Shown here piece by piece: positions 1 through 9,485 of a DNA stretch of 64,000 nucleotides. Under the pieces are notes generated by a model. The model made no database searches and was not told the DNA's origin. It saw only the letters and a program-made list of their open reading frames with translations. Source of the DNA: Bacteroidota bacterium (lineage in GTDB: Bacteria > Bacteroidota > Bacteroidia > Flavobacteriales > Weeksellaceae); contig JAEWYW010000023.1 in the NCBI GenBank assembly GCA_023458535.1, positions 29,165 through 93,164 on the forward strand. Reading direction: 5' to 3'. Each line of letters starts with the position of its first letter. The first letter of the stretch is position 1. Both the position numbers and the translations under genes were made by a program.

Positions 1-37
1 CGCCACCAGATAATATTACTTTTAACTTCTTATTCAT
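1..37 (-). CDS. murG: MurG N-terminus (partial, runs off window)
   Basis: Only the first 12 codons are present, reading MNKKLKVILSGG. This is the glycine-rich start of UDP-GlcNAc:lipid I N-acetylglucosaminyltransferase, the enzyme that makes lipid II on the inner face of the membrane. The ATG lies 3 bases past the ftsW stop, in the usual dcw order ftsW-murG. The identification rests on this short match plus position. Confidence 0.75.
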   Translation of the reverse strand, partial: MNKKLKVILSGG

Positions 38-40
38 TTT

Positions 41-1285
41 CTAAGCGATATCGTTTATTTCTTCAACATTTTGTTTTTTACCCATTCCTTCTTCATCGTA
101 TATCTGAATTCTTGAACTCACATTCAAGATAATCCCTAACTGTAAATAAGTGACAAGCATTGATGTACCACCATAACTGATGAGTGGCAACGGTTGCCCC
201 GTAACGGGAATTAAATTAACTGCCACAGCTATGTTCACTGCGAGTTGCACAAAAATCATAATCCCTAAACTGAGTACCAACAACGATCCGAAGAAGGCTG
301 GCATTTTACTGGCAATCATCACAATTCTCACAATCATGATAAGGTACATAGCGATGAGAAAAGCTGCACCCAGAAAACCATATTCTTCCACAATAATGGC
401 AAAAATAAAATCGGATGCTGATTGCGGTAACATTTGTTTCAGAGCACTTTTCCCTGGTCCCATTCCTGTAATGCCTCCGTGCACAATGGCTGCTTTGGCT
501 TGCATTACCTGATAATTTTTTGCTTTCAGACTTTCATCATCTACATCGGCATGCTTAGCTTTTGAAGAAGTAAAAGTTTCTACACGGCTCATCCATGTAT
601 GTACACGGTTTCCGCCAATCATATTGGTATTTAAGGCAATTATTAAGAAGAGTATCACCGCAACCATCGATGTTGAGATAAAGCCTGCAACGTATTTCCA
701 ATTGAGCTGACCTACAATTAAAACCGCTACAGAAACCATTAAAATCATTAATGCTGTGGAACCATTATCCTTAGCAACCAATACAAAAACCAACAAAATA
801 GGCCCGAAGATGTAAAGTATATTTTCAATTGGAAGCCTTTCACGCTTAATTTTCTTAGTAAGATATCTGCACAGATAGATGATCAACATTAAGAAGGCAA
901 AAGATGAAGGCTGAAATGAAATGGGTGTCCCCGGAATCTTCAACCAACGCGACGCACTTGCCCCATCAATGGTTTGACCAGTAAACATGGTTATCACCAA
1001 CAATACAATCATTAGCCCCAACAAAATACTGCTCAGCTTACCGATATATTCGTATTTAACAGCTCCTACCAGCCTCATTATTCCTAAACCTAGCAACACA
1101 AAGAACATATGCTTCAGAACGTGGCCTGTTGTTGTACCATTGTTCACGATATATTCCAAGTTAGAACTTGCAGAATATACAGGGAAAATAGAGAATACAG
1201 AGATGACCAAAATGACCATCCAAAGTACTTTATCGCCCTTCAGAAACTCAAATTTGTTGTCTTTTTCTATATTTTGTTGATTCAT
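41..1285 (-). CDS. ftsW: FtsW, SEDS-family septal peptidoglycan polymerase
   Basis: A 414-residue polytopic membrane protein with about ten hydrophobic segments. It carries the SEDS signature PLPLISYGGTSM at residues 365-376 and a conserved stretch with QSASDFIFAI before the last helices; the Asp there corresponds to the catalytic acid of the family. FtsW polymerises lipid II at the septum together with a class B PBP, here the transpeptidase encoded at 5462-7453. It follows murD by 39 bases and precedes murG by 3, so it is part of one long minus-strand dcw operon. RodA is the alternative, but the position inside dcw favours FtsW. Confidence 0.95.
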   Translation of the reverse strand: MNQQNIEKDNKFEFLKGDKVLWMVILVISVFSIFPVYSASSNLEYIVNNGTTTGHVLKHMFFVLLGLGIMRLVGAVKYEYIGKLSSILLGLMIVLLVITMFTGQTIDGASASRWLKIPGTPISFQPSSFAFLMLIIYLCRYLTKKIKRERLPIENILYIFGPILLVFVLVAKDNGSTALMILMVSVAVLIVGQLNWKYVAGFISTSMVAVILFLIIALNTNMIGGNRVHTWMSRVETFTSSKAKHADVDDESLKAKNYQVMQAKAAIVHGGITGMGPGKSALKQMLPQSASDFIFAIIVEEYGFLGAAFLIAMYLIMIVRIVMIASKMPAFFGSLLVLSLGIMIFVQLAVNIAVAVNLIPVTGQPLPLISYGGTSMLVTYLQLGIILNVSSRIQIYDEEGMGKKQNVEEINDIA

Positions 1286-1324
1286 TATTACCCTAGTCTT
1301 TCTATATTTATTACAAAACCCCGA

Positions 1325-2662
1325 TTAGACAGCCAATGGCTTTAAAACCTGTTCTTTAAATTGATCTCCTCTGTCTTCGTAGCTTTTAAACAGATCAAAA
1401 CTTGCACAACAAGGCGATAATAAAACCGTATCCCCTTTTTTGGCGATTGATTTGCAAACTGCTACAGCTTCTTCCATGCTTGACGTATCGTAAATAAACT
1501 GTTTTTTGTCTTTGAAGAAATCTATAATTTTTTGATTATCAACTCCTAAACAAACAATTGCTTTCACTTTTTTCTTCACCAAGTCATCAATCTCGGAATA
1601 ATCATTTCCTTTATCTTTCCCACCAACAATCCATACAGTTGGAGTTTTCATGCTTTCGAGAGCGAAATAAGTGGCATTGACGTTGGTTGCCTTACTGTCG
1701 TTGATGTATTTTACACCATTGAGCTCTGCCACAAATTCTAAACGATGCTCCACAGCCTGGAAAGTCATTAAAGAGTTTCTAATACTTTCGTTGCTGATAT
1801 TCAACAATTTACCTGCAATAGATGCTGCTAAACTATTGGCAACGTTGTGCATTCCCATTAAAGACAAATCTTCTAATTTCATTGAAAATTCATCTTTAAG
1901 CTTCACAATCATCTTATCATTATTGAGGTAACCGCCCTCTTTTAATTTCTCTTTCGTTGAAAAAGGAATCATCTGGGCTTTTACTTCAAGTTTTTCAAGG
2001 ATATTTTTGCTCATTTCATCATCTTTATTGTAGATGAAGAAATTGTCGTTTTCCTGATTTTCAGTGATGCGGAATTTTGCCATTGCATATTCCTCATAAT
2101 CGTAGTTGTACTGATCTAAGTGATCCTGCGATAAATTCAATAATAGAGAAATATAAGGTCTGAAATTCTGAATATCATCCAACTGGAAAGAACTCACTTC
2201 CAAAACATAATAATCTCTCTTATCGTCTGCAACTTGCTTTGCAAAGCTTTTACCTATATTTCCACCCAAACCCACATTGAGGTTATCATTCTTTAAAATA
2301 TGATACACTAGAGATGTGGTGGTGGTTTTACCGTTACTCCCTGTGATGGCGATGATTTTAGCATCTGTAAACTCGGAAGCAAATTCAATCTCGGAAGATA
2401 TGCGAATACCTTTCTGTTGAATTTTAGCGATCATTTCAGCTTTTTTCGGAATACCCGGACTTTTCACAATCCAATCAGCATTCAGAATCCTTTCTTCATC
2501 GTGATTATCTTCTTCAAAAGGTATTTCATTTTCAATAAGGAAATTTTTGTATTCCTCTTTGATGGTACCCTTATCTGAAAGAAAGATATCAAGACCCTTC
2601 TTTTTTGCCAAATAAGCAGCTCCACAACCGCTTTCACCTCCTCCTAATACTACAATTCTCAT
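1325..2662 (-). CDS. murD: UDP-N-acetylmuramoyl-L-alanine--D-glutamate ligase
   Basis: MurD adds D-glutamate to UDP-MurNAc-L-Ala in the cytoplasm. The chosen start gives 445 residues beginning MRIVVLGGGESG, the N-terminal Rossmann-like loop typical of MurD. The ATP-binding loop GSNGKTT is at residues 108-114, and the C-terminal Mur ligase domain includes NDSKATNVNAT and GGKDKGNDY. A longer frame starts at 2698, but its 12 extra residues lie inside the end of mraY and have no counterpart in the family. With the start at 2662 the gene begins 8 bases after the mraY stop, as expected in an operon. Confidence 0.95.
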   Translation of the reverse strand: MRIVVLGGGESGCGAAYLAKKKGLDIFLSDKGTIKEEYKNFLIENEIPFEEDNHDEERILNADWIVKSPGIPKKAEMIAKIQQKGIRISSEIEFASEFTDAKIIAITGSNGKTTTTSLVYHILKNDNLNVGLGGNIGKSFAKQVADDKRDYYVLEVSSFQLDDIQNFRPYISLLLNLSQDHLDQYNYDYEEYAMAKFRITENQENDNFFIYNKDDEMSKNILEKLEVKAQMIPFSTKEKLKEGGYLNNDKMIVKLKDEFSMKLEDLSLMGMHNVANSLAASIAGKLLNISNESIRNSLMTFQAVEHRLEFVAELNGVKYINDSKATNVNATYFALESMKTPTVWIVGGKDKGNDYSEIDDLVKKKVKAIVCLGVDNQKIIDFFKDKKQFIYDTSSMEEAVAVCKSIAKKGDTVLLSPCCASFDLFKSYEDRGDQFKEQVLKPLAV

Positions 2663-2670
2663 ATACTCGC

Positions 2671-3912
2671 TTATCTCACTTTTAAGGTAATTAAACATAT
2701 AATCGCTAACATCACCCCAATAATAATCATACGGTTAACAATTTTACTCTCGTGGAAGCCTTCCTTCTGATAATGGTGATGCAAAGGGGACATCTTGAAA
2801 AGTCTGTTATTCTGGGCATATTCCAGTCCGTATTTTCTTTTTCTATATTTAAAAACAACTACCTGAAGCATTACAGAAAGATTTTCAATTAAGAAAATTC
2901 CGCAAAGCACAGGAATCATAAGTTCTTTTCTTAAAATAATGGCCAATACAGCTATAACACCTCCTAGCATTAAACTTCCTGTATCACCCATAAAAACCTG
3001 CGCCGGATAGGTGTTGTACCAAAAGAAACCTATCACCGCACCCACCATTGCCACGGCAAAAATGGTGGTTTCACCCATGTTGGGTAAGAACATAATGTTG
3101 AGATAATCTGCAAAAATGATGTTTCCGGACACATACGCAAAAAATGCCAATGTGAGGAGGATTACAGCACTCGTTCCTGCCGCTAAACCATCGATGCCGT
3201 CTGTAATATTAGCTCCATTAGAAACTGCAGTTACAATAAAAATAACTATCGGAATGAAAACTACCCAAGCCCATTCGTGAGCTTCTTCTTCACTCATCCA
3301 AAATAAGATCCCGCTGTAATCGAACTCATTATTTTTGGCGAACGGAACTGTTGAGACAGTAGCTTTCTCTGTGGGCATAAAATTGTTTTCAACATTGTTT
3401 CTGTTGACCACTTTTGCGTCTGAATATTTTCTTTTCACAGTGATATCAGGATGAAAATACATGGTAACCCCGATGATTAAGCCTAAACCTACCTGACCGA
3501 TAACTTTAAATTTCCCTTTTAACCCGTCTTTATTTTTCTTTACTTTTTTAAGATAATCGTCTAAAAATCCGATAGCACCCATCCAAACTACGGTTACAAG
3601 AAGCAGAACGATATAAACATTGGTAATTCTTGTAAATAAAAGCACCGGAATTATGGTGGCGATAATGATGATAAGCCCTCCCATGGTAGGCGTTCCTTCT
3701 TTTTGTTTTTGACCGTCAAGGCCTAAATCTCTTACCAACTCTCCCATTTGTTTCCTTCTCAGGTAATTGATGATTCTTTTACCATACACAAGAGCGATTA
3801 CTAACGACATTAATACTGCCATTCCCGCTCTAAAAGAGATGTATTTCAGCATTCCTAATCCTGGAATGTGAATTCCATGCTGGGTAAGGTATTCGTAGAG
3901 ATAGTATAACAT
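2671..3912 (-). CDS. mraY: Phospho-N-acetylmuramoyl-pentapeptide-transferase
   Basis: MraY transfers phospho-MurNAc-pentapeptide to undecaprenyl phosphate, making lipid I. The 413-residue protein is polytopic and has the family residues: DD at 118-119, NITDGIDG at 235-242 (D238, D241), a later GDTGSL, and the basic HHHYQKEG loop near the C-terminus. Residues 160-210 form an extra hydrophilic insertion that makes it longer than the roughly 360-residue proteobacterial enzyme; as far as I know similar insertions occur in other Bacteroidetes. The 84-base spacer from murE contains heptamer repeats immediately before this start. Confidence 0.96.
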   Translation of the reverse strand: MLYYLYEYLTQHGIHIPGLGMLKYISFRAGMAVLMSLVIALVYGKRIINYLRRKQMGELVRDLGLDGQKQKEGTPTMGGLIIIIATIIPVLLFTRITNVYIVLLLVTVVWMGAIGFLDDYLKKVKKNKDGLKGKFKVIGQVGLGLIIGVTMYFHPDITVKRKYSDAKVVNRNNVENNFMPTEKATVSTVPFAKNNEFDYSGILFWMSEEEAHEWAWVVFIPIVIFIVTAVSNGANITDGIDGLAAGTSAVILLTLAFFAYVSGNIIFADYLNIMFLPNMGETTIFAVAMVGAVIGFFWYNTYPAQVFMGDTGSLMLGGVIAVLAIILRKELMIPVLCGIFLIENLSVMLQVVVFKYRKRKYGLEYAQNNRLFKMSPLHHHYQKEGFHESKIVNRMIIIGVMLAIICLITLKVR

Positions 3913-3921
3913 ATATTTTGA

Positions 3922-3949
3922 TTTTAGATTTCAGATTTTAGATTTCAGA
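3922..3949 (-). repeat. Heptamer tandem repeat ahead of mraY
   Basis: Four consecutive 7-base units on the plus strand alternate TTTTAGA, TTTCAGA, TTTTAGA, TTTCAGA. Read in the direction of mraY this is an AAATCT-type repeat ending 9 bases before the mraY ATG. It lies inside the murE-mraY spacer of the dcw operon. A closely related repeat precedes sufD at 63073-63100. Confidence 0.85.
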
Positions 3950-3996
3950 TTTTTCTATAAAAACCAAGTTCCATCCTCTTCGATCTTTAACTTTTC

Positions 3997-5457
3997 TTAT
4001 TTACTCATTAATTGATAAAGTTCTGTAATCACTTCTTTATCATCGAAATGATGTCGAACTCCATTAATCTCCTGATATGTCTCATGACCTTTACCGGCTA
4101 CGAGTACGATATCTTTAGGTTCGGCAAATTTTATCGCCATTTTTATTGCTTCTCTTCTATCTGGAATAGAAGTGTATTTGCTAAAATTCTGTGGTTGAAC
4201 ACCTGCTTCAATCTCCTTAATGATTGCCAAGGGATCCTCTGTGCGTGGATTATCGGAAGTAATAATCGCTAAAGTGGATTTTTTTGAAGCGATATCGCCC
4301 ATCTCTGGTCTTTTGGAGTGATCTCTGTCGCCACCGCATCCAAAAACAGTAATGAGCCTTTCATTTTTTGTACGGATTTCGTTGATGCTGTCCAACACAT
4401 TTTCTAATGCATCAGGAGTGTGTGCATAATCTACGATAAAGAAAATTCCGCCGTCAGATTTTAAGGTTTCAAATCTTCCAGAAACACGCTTTAAGCTGCT
4501 GATAGACTGTAAAATTTCATCCTGTTGGAAACCCAGTTCTGCGGCGATGGCAAAAACCAAAAGCAAGTTGTAGGCATTGAATTTTCCAGTAAGTGTCGTC
4601 CAGAATTCTTTTCCATTAAAGTTCAGCAGCATACCGTTGAAATCAACCTCTAATATTTTCCCTTGATAATCTGCAATGGTTTTCATGGCATAAGAAACTT
4701 TTCTTGCTTTCGTATTTTGAAGCATTACGTTTCCGTTTTTATCATCGATATTGGTAATGGCAATTGCAGAATCGTCCAACTCATCAAAGAATCTTTTTTT
4801 AGCTTTTAAATATTCTTCAAAAGTTTTATGATAATCAAGATGATCGTGGGTAAGATTTGTAAATCCGGCTACTTTAAAATGCAAGCCTTCAATTCTGTTT
4901 TGCGCAATTCCGTGGGAACTCACCTCCATAAAAGCATATTCACAACCTTTAGCCACAGCTTCCGCCAAAATTTTATTAATGGTAATAATGTCTGGAGTGG
5001 TGTGCGTTGCTGGAATCACTTCATCTACCATACGAATTTCTACCGTAGACAATAATGCCGACGGATAACCCAAGTTTTTGAAAATATCAAAAAGCAAAGT
5101 AGCTGTAGAGGTTTTACCATTGGTACCTGTAACGCCAACCAATTGAAGTTGTCGAGAAGGATTTCCGTAAAAGTTAGAAGCCAAATGGCCTAAGACCTTT
5201 GAAGAATCTTTCACGTGCAGATAGGTAACGTAAGCATTGGTGTGCTCTGGCATTTCTTCGCATACAATTACTCTCGCGCCATTTTTCAAGGCAGCGTCAA
5301 TAAAATCGTGACCGTCGGAAACACTTCCTTTGATAGCAACATACAACGAATTATCAACCGCTTTTCGACTGTCGAAAACGATTTCTGAAACGTCAACATG
5401 GGTTTCTCCCTGAATGTTGATGCATGAAATTCTGTTTAATAAATCTATAAGTTGCAT
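3997..5457 (-). CDS. murE: UDP-N-acetylmuramoyl-tripeptide synthetase (meso-DAP adding)
   Basis: MurE adds the third amino acid of the peptidoglycan stem peptide. The 486-residue protein has the ATP loop GTNGKTS at 111-117, the Mur ligase motif HTTPD, and a C-terminal domain containing SDNPRTEDP. The DNPR motif is the established signature for meso-diaminopimelate as substrate rather than lysine. It starts 4 bases after the transpeptidase gene stop, so the two are tightly coupled. Confidence 0.96.
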   Translation of the reverse strand: MQLIDLLNRISCINIQGETHVDVSEIVFDSRKAVDNSLYVAIKGSVSDGHDFIDAALKNGARVIVCEEMPEHTNAYVTYLHVKDSSKVLGHLASNFYGNPSRQLQLVGVTGTNGKTSTATLLFDIFKNLGYPSALLSTVEIRMVDEVIPATHTTPDIITINKILAEAVAKGCEYAFMEVSSHGIAQNRIEGLHFKVAGFTNLTHDHLDYHKTFEEYLKAKKRFFDELDDSAIAITNIDDKNGNVMLQNTKARKVSYAMKTIADYQGKILEVDFNGMLLNFNGKEFWTTLTGKFNAYNLLLVFAIAAELGFQQDEILQSISSLKRVSGRFETLKSDGGIFFIVDYAHTPDALENVLDSINEIRTKNERLITVFGCGGDRDHSKRPEMGDIASKKSTLAIITSDNPRTEDPLAIIKEIEAGVQPQNFSKYTSIPDRREAIKMAIKFAEPKDIVLVAGKGHETYQEINGVRHHFDDKEVITELYQLMSK

Positions 5458-5461
5458 ATCA

Positions 5462-7453
5462 TTAGTTTTGTAGAGAAAGATAAATTCTCTGATTTTTATT
5501 GATTACAGTTCCTTCAGAAGGAAACTGATCTTTAATTTTTCCTACCCCTTTATAATCAACCCTGTAGCCCATATTTTCCAACTGTGGAATAACATTTTTA
5601 CCGATTAATCCCACAACATTAGGCATCTGCTTGTTGCTCACAGCAACTTTAACGTTGGGTTCTACAAGTTTATTAAGGTTCACTTTTTTATCCACCAACA
5701 TTTCCTTTTCAACATTCTGAGGTGTTTTCAAGAAAGTTTTACCTGCAATCTCCTTAAAAACTGGCGCTGAAACTGCTCCTCCATAAAAACCTTTGGATGG
5801 ATTAGGTTCGCTCACCATCACATAACAGGTATATTTGGGTTTATCAGCAGGATAAAAGCCTGCAAATGAAGCCCTGTATTTCATGGGACCAGGCAACCAA
5901 TATTCAAATCTTGCTGTTCCTGTTTTACCAGCCATCTTCAAATTGGGAGTGAAAATACTTTTAGCCGTTCCCTTCTCCACAGCTTTGGTTAAAGCGCTGG
6001 TCATCATTTTAATCGCTTTTTCTGAGGCCATTTTTCGCACCAACACTTCAGGCTTTGCTTGAAAATTCACCTGCCCATCCTTCATAATTTTATCGATGAA
6101 TAAAGGCTTCAGCATTTTACCATTATTGGCAATTCCGTTGTAGAAAGTTGCCAACTGCAACAGATTAATATTGGATGAATATCCGTAAGAAATTGAAGCC
6201 AAGGTAGCTGCATTCCATCTTTTATTCTCAGGTGTTACTATTTTTGGTTTTGTGATTCCCGGCAGCTCAATATCCATTTTATCAAACAGCTTCCATTTTT
6301 TCAAATGATCTAAGAAGACTTGAGGCTTATCTGCGTAATATTTGGTAATTAATTTTGCTGTCCCTACGTTGCTTGATTTTGCTAAAACATCACTGATCTC
6401 GTAAGTTCCACCGCCGTGACCATCTGAAATTCTTTGCTTAGCATACGTCCAGACGCCATTTCCTACATTTACGGTAGTATTTTCATCAATAAAACCATCA
6501 TCCATTGCCGCAAGAAGCGAAACTGTTTTGAATGTAGAACCAGGTTCGATATTGTCTTTTATGGCATAGTTGTAGGCATCAATATATTCACCATCATCCG
6601 TTCGTCTCAAATTCACCATGGCGCGAACTTTTCCAGTTTCTACCTCCATCACGATTACCGTTCCATGCTTAGCTTCATAATTAATGAGTTGCTTTTCCAA
6701 AGCAGAATGGGCAATATCTTGAATTCTTAAATCTAAAGTGGTATAAACATCCTGTCCATCAACTGGTTCCTGAACTTTCCAATAATCAATAGGCTTCCAT
6801 TGTGAAGAATTAATTCTTTGCTCCAATCTTTTTCCGTTGGTACCAGTCAAATATTTAGAAAAAGCACCTTCAAGACCTGATTTGTAGGTTCCATTATCCA
6901 TTCCGATGGTTCCTTCTCCGATTTCCGAAGTCGCCAATTCTCTTTTGTATTTTCTGTCTACGATAAAACCTCCTTTATTTTTACCTTTTTTAAAGATGGG
7001 AAATTTGCGTATCCTATCGTACTCATCGAAATCTAAACCTTTTGCAAGGGTATAATATTGATTTTTCTTTTTCTTTTGGGCATCAAATTTTTGTCTGAAT
7101 TCCTTAGCAGGTTTTCCAAACATTTTAGACATTGAATCTGTTAAAGCAACAATATTATTATCGTAAACACTATCTTTTATGGTTTTAAAATCCAAGAAGA
7201 CATCGTATCTCATAACGGTTGTCGCAAGGATGGAGCCATCTGATGCATAGAGATTTCCACGTGCTGCATTCAGTGTAGCTTCCCTATAATTCTTGTTGAT
7301 ATAATCGTCTTTAATTTCTTGAACATTGGTGTTCTGAAGAATGATAATTCTCCCCAGAAAGACAGCAAATACAGACAAAGCCACCACTGCGAAGAGGTAA
7401 CCCCATCGTAACGTACGTTTACGTTTGTTATCGTATTCATTTTGCTTTGGCAT
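5462..7453 (-). CDS. ftsI: Class B penicillin-binding protein (FtsI-like) with PASTA domain
   Basis: A 663-residue septal transpeptidase. One membrane segment lies at about 18-40, followed by a PBP dimerisation domain. The transpeptidase domain has all three active-site motifs: STFK at 306-309, SSN at 360-362 and KTG at 510-512. A PASTA domain, starting MPNVVGL, occupies roughly 606-663. Such domains bind peptidoglycan or muropeptides and are normal in Bacteroidetes FtsI but absent from E. coli FtsI. Its 5' end overlaps the FtsL-like gene by 17 bases. Confidence 0.94.
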   Translation of the reverse strand: MPKQNEYDNKRKRTLRWGYLFAVVALSVFAVFLGRIIILQNTNVQEIKDDYINKNYREATLNAARGNLYASDGSILATTVMRYDVFLDFKTIKDSVYDNNIVALTDSMSKMFGKPAKEFRQKFDAQKKKKNQYYTLAKGLDFDEYDRIRKFPIFKKGKNKGGFIVDRKYKRELATSEIGEGTIGMDNGTYKSGLEGAFSKYLTGTNGKRLEQRINSSQWKPIDYWKVQEPVDGQDVYTTLDLRIQDIAHSALEKQLINYEAKHGTVIVMEVETGKVRAMVNLRRTDDGEYIDAYNYAIKDNIEPGSTFKTVSLLAAMDDGFIDENTTVNVGNGVWTYAKQRISDGHGGGTYEISDVLAKSSNVGTAKLITKYYADKPQVFLDHLKKWKLFDKMDIELPGITKPKIVTPENKRWNAATLASISYGYSSNINLLQLATFYNGIANNGKMLKPLFIDKIMKDGQVNFQAKPEVLVRKMASEKAIKMMTSALTKAVEKGTAKSIFTPNLKMAGKTGTARFEYWLPGPMKYRASFAGFYPADKPKYTCYVMVSEPNPSKGFYGGAVSAPVFKEIAGKTFLKTPQNVEKEMLVDKKVNLNKLVEPNVKVAVSNKQMPNVVGLIGKNVIPQLENMGYRVDYKGVGKIKDQFPSEGTVINKNQRIYLSLQN

Positions 7454-7802
7454 CTGTACTGTCTGTTTTTATCAATAATTTACGTGGATGATTTTCTAAA
7501 GTCATCAGGGAATCTTTTATCATGGTTTTACCCAGTTCAGATTCCATTTTCACTTTTATTAATTTGCTTTGGGCATATGCATTTCTCGATTTATATTCTT
7601 CTGTCTCCTCTTTCAGAGCATTAACAATTTCTATTTTTTTATTTACCAAGTGGTTAGAATAAATCATCACCATCATCAGCACAAACAGCAACAAAAAGTA
7701 GCGGTAGTGCACGGTAACCTCATCTCTATTAAGAAAGTTTCCTTTAAGGATATCCATAAAGGTGAGTTTTTTTTGAGGTCGGTATGTTTGTCTTTTTGCC
7801 AC
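7437..7802 (-). CDS. FtsL-like division protein
   Basis: A 121-residue bitopic protein. It has a basic cytoplasmic N-terminus, one hydrophobic segment at about 34-50 (YFLLLFVLMMVMIYS) and a predicted coiled coil after it. Size, topology and position between rsmH and the transpeptidase match the FtsL-like proteins of Bacteroidetes, which stabilise the FtsW-FtsI complex. Sequence identity within this family is low, so the call relies on topology and gene order. The gene overlaps ftsI by 17 bases and follows rsmH by 18. Confidence 0.8.
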   Translation of the reverse strand: MAKRQTYRPQKKLTFMDILKGNFLNRDEVTVHYRYFLLLFVLMMVMIYSNHLVNKKIEIVNALKEETEEYKSRNAYAQSKLIKVKMESELGKTMIKDSLMTLENHPRKLLIKTDSTDAKAK

Positions 7803-7820
7803 AGACTATGCCTGATAAGT

Positions 7821-8714
7821 TTAATTTTTTATTCCTGTTCTCATTTTTGCACTTCTTGCACGAGAATTTTCTTCTATCTCTTCATCCGATGGAATAACAG
7901 CTTTATTTTTCACCAATTCAAAAGCTTTGCTGTAATTTCCATAAATATCTCTTTCTGGTTCACCTTCGAACATTCCATTTTTCAAAAATCTTTTAACTAG
8001 ACGGTCTTCCAATGAATGGTAGGAAATTACCACCAATCTTCCACCAGGTTTTAAAACCCGATACGCCTGTAAAAGCATTTCTTTAAGCACATCCAATTCC
8101 TGATTCACCTCTATTCTTATCGCCTGAAATACCTGAGCGAAGAATTTATTTTGTTTGTGAGGCGGAATAAAACTGAAGAGCTTTTTTAAATCATCGGTTG
8201 TTTCCAGAGGTTTTTCTTTTCTCGCATGAACAATTGTTCTCGCTAACTTTCTTGCCTCTCGCAATTCTCCATACAAGTAAAAAATATCCGCCAACTCCTC
8301 TTCTTCCGCTTCATTCACCACCTTTTTGGCATCCAAACTCTGCATCGCATTCATCCTCATGTCTAAGGGCGCATTGCTCCTTGTGGAGAAACCGCGCTCT
8401 GCAACATCGAACTGATGCGAAGACACTCCTAAATCTGCCAAAACTCCATCCACTTGCGTTACTCCGTACATCAACAATGAATTCTCTAAGTATCTGAAAT
8501 TCTGATTAATCAAAGTAAATCGCGGATCATCAATAGCATTATTCAAAGCATCGGTATCCTGATCAAAACTGAAAAGTCTTCCTTTATCTGAAAGACGGCT
8601 CAGAATCTCTTTGGAATGACCACCACCACCGAAAGTACAGTCAACGTAAATCCCATCAGGATTCGTCACCAAATCATCTACACTTTGCAACAACAAAACA
8701 GGATTATGATACAT
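7821..8714 (-). CDS. rsmH: 16S rRNA m4C1402 methyltransferase RsmH
   Basis: RsmH (MraW) N4-methylates C1402 of 16S rRNA using S-adenosylmethionine. The 297-residue protein begins MYHNPVLLLQSV and has the SAM-binding loop FGGGGHSKEIL near residues 28-38. Later family blocks are VLADLGVSSHQFD and VISYHSLEDRLVKRF. Length is standard. It is the second gene of the dcw operon, 30 bases after mraZ. Confidence 0.97.
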   Translation of the reverse strand: MYHNPVLLLQSVDDLVTNPDGIYVDCTFGGGGHSKEILSRLSDKGRLFSFDQDTDALNNAIDDPRFTLINQNFRYLENSLLMYGVTQVDGVLADLGVSSHQFDVAERGFSTRSNAPLDMRMNAMQSLDAKKVVNEAEEEELADIFYLYGELREARKLARTIVHARKEKPLETTDDLKKLFSFIPPHKQNKFFAQVFQAIRIEVNQELDVLKEMLLQAYRVLKPGGRLVVISYHSLEDRLVKRFLKNGMFEGEPERDIYGNYSKAFELVKNKAVIPSDEEIEENSRARSAKMRTGIKN

Positions 8715-8744
8715 TTAAAAATATTTCGGTTATTTTTTTTCTAT

Positions 8745-9203
8745 TTATTCTTCATCAAAAGCTCCCATTACATCTTCAGCGAGGCCCGCAAAATCCACTT
8801 GGTTAGTAGAAATCACATTTTCATAAGCCTCCTTATCCCAAATCTCGAATAACTCTCCAGCGCTGGTGATAACAATATCTTTTTTCAGCCCAGCATAATG
8901 CATTAGGTCTTTAGAAACCTGCATTCTATCAGCACTGTCCAATTCCACTGTTTTTACACCCGCGGTAAACATTCTAATAAAGTCTGCGTTCTTCTTAATG
9001 AAGCGGTTGAGCTTGTTGATTTTCTCCATCAACTTTTCCCAAGATTTCATTGGATACACCTCAAGGCAAGGCTGAAACACAGAACGCTTCACCACAAAAG
9101 TCTTATCCTCAAAGCCCTCCATCTGCTTAGTAAGCGATGAAGGCACTTTTAGGCGACCTTTGTCGTCTATCTTGCATTCGTATGTACCAATAAAATTCTT
9201 CAT
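8745..9203 (-). CDS. mraZ: MraZ, dcw operon regulator
   Basis: A 152-residue DNA-binding regulator with two SpoVT/AbrB-like halves: FIGTYECKIDDKGRLKVPSS at the N-terminus and a second DSADRMQVSKDL repeat around 95. MraZ represses its own operon in E. coli by binding TGGGN repeats. I chose ATG 9203 because it gives the family N-terminus MKNFIGTYE. The longer frame from 9242 would run through the MraZ binding boxes at 9227-9251. The gene is first in the dcw operon. Confidence 0.95.
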   Translation of the reverse strand: MKNFIGTYECKIDDKGRLKVPSSLTKQMEGFEDKTFVVKRSVFQPCLEVYPMKSWEKLMEKINKLNRFIKKNADFIRMFTAGVKTVELDSADRMQVSKDLMHYAGLKKDIVITSAGELFEIWDKEAYENVISTNQVDFAGLAEDVMGAFDEE

Positions 9204-9226
9204 TTGGGACAAATTTATATATTTAT

Positions 9227-9251
9227 TTCCAAAACCTCCCACTTTTTCCCA
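9227..9251 (-). promoter_or_regulatory. MraZ boxes (TGGGN repeats)
   Basis: Read on the minus strand, TGGGA (9251-9247), AAAAG, TGGGA (9241-9237), GGTTT, TGGAA (9231-9227) form three pentamers with exact 10-base periodicity, ending 23 bases before the mraZ ATG. The known MraZ operator is TGGGN repeated with 5-base spacers, so this fits autoregulation of the dcw operon. The third box is degenerate. Confidence 0.85.
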
Positions 9252-9455
9252 CTTTTTAACTTAATGTTAGTAAGTTTTTAAATCCCTAGACTAAAAACCC
9301 TTTAAAACACTGCATTACAAAGCATTATAATATATTTTAGCTCCATATTTTATGTATTGAATAATACGTTTGATGAAAAAAATGAGAAAAAATTTCCCGA
9401 TGTATTATTTTTATTTTAAATTAGGGTTAACAAAGAATTTTTAAGGTTTAATTCG

Positions 9456-9463
9456 TATTTTTG
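9456..9463 (+). promoter_or_regulatory. Bacteroidetes -7 box, hydrolase gene
   Basis: TATTTTTG matches TAnnTTTG and lies 22 bases before the ATG of the hydrolase gene. No clear TTG is seen at the -33 position. Confidence 0.5.
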
Positions 9464-9485
9464 CGGGGCTTATTAAAGCGTTTAT

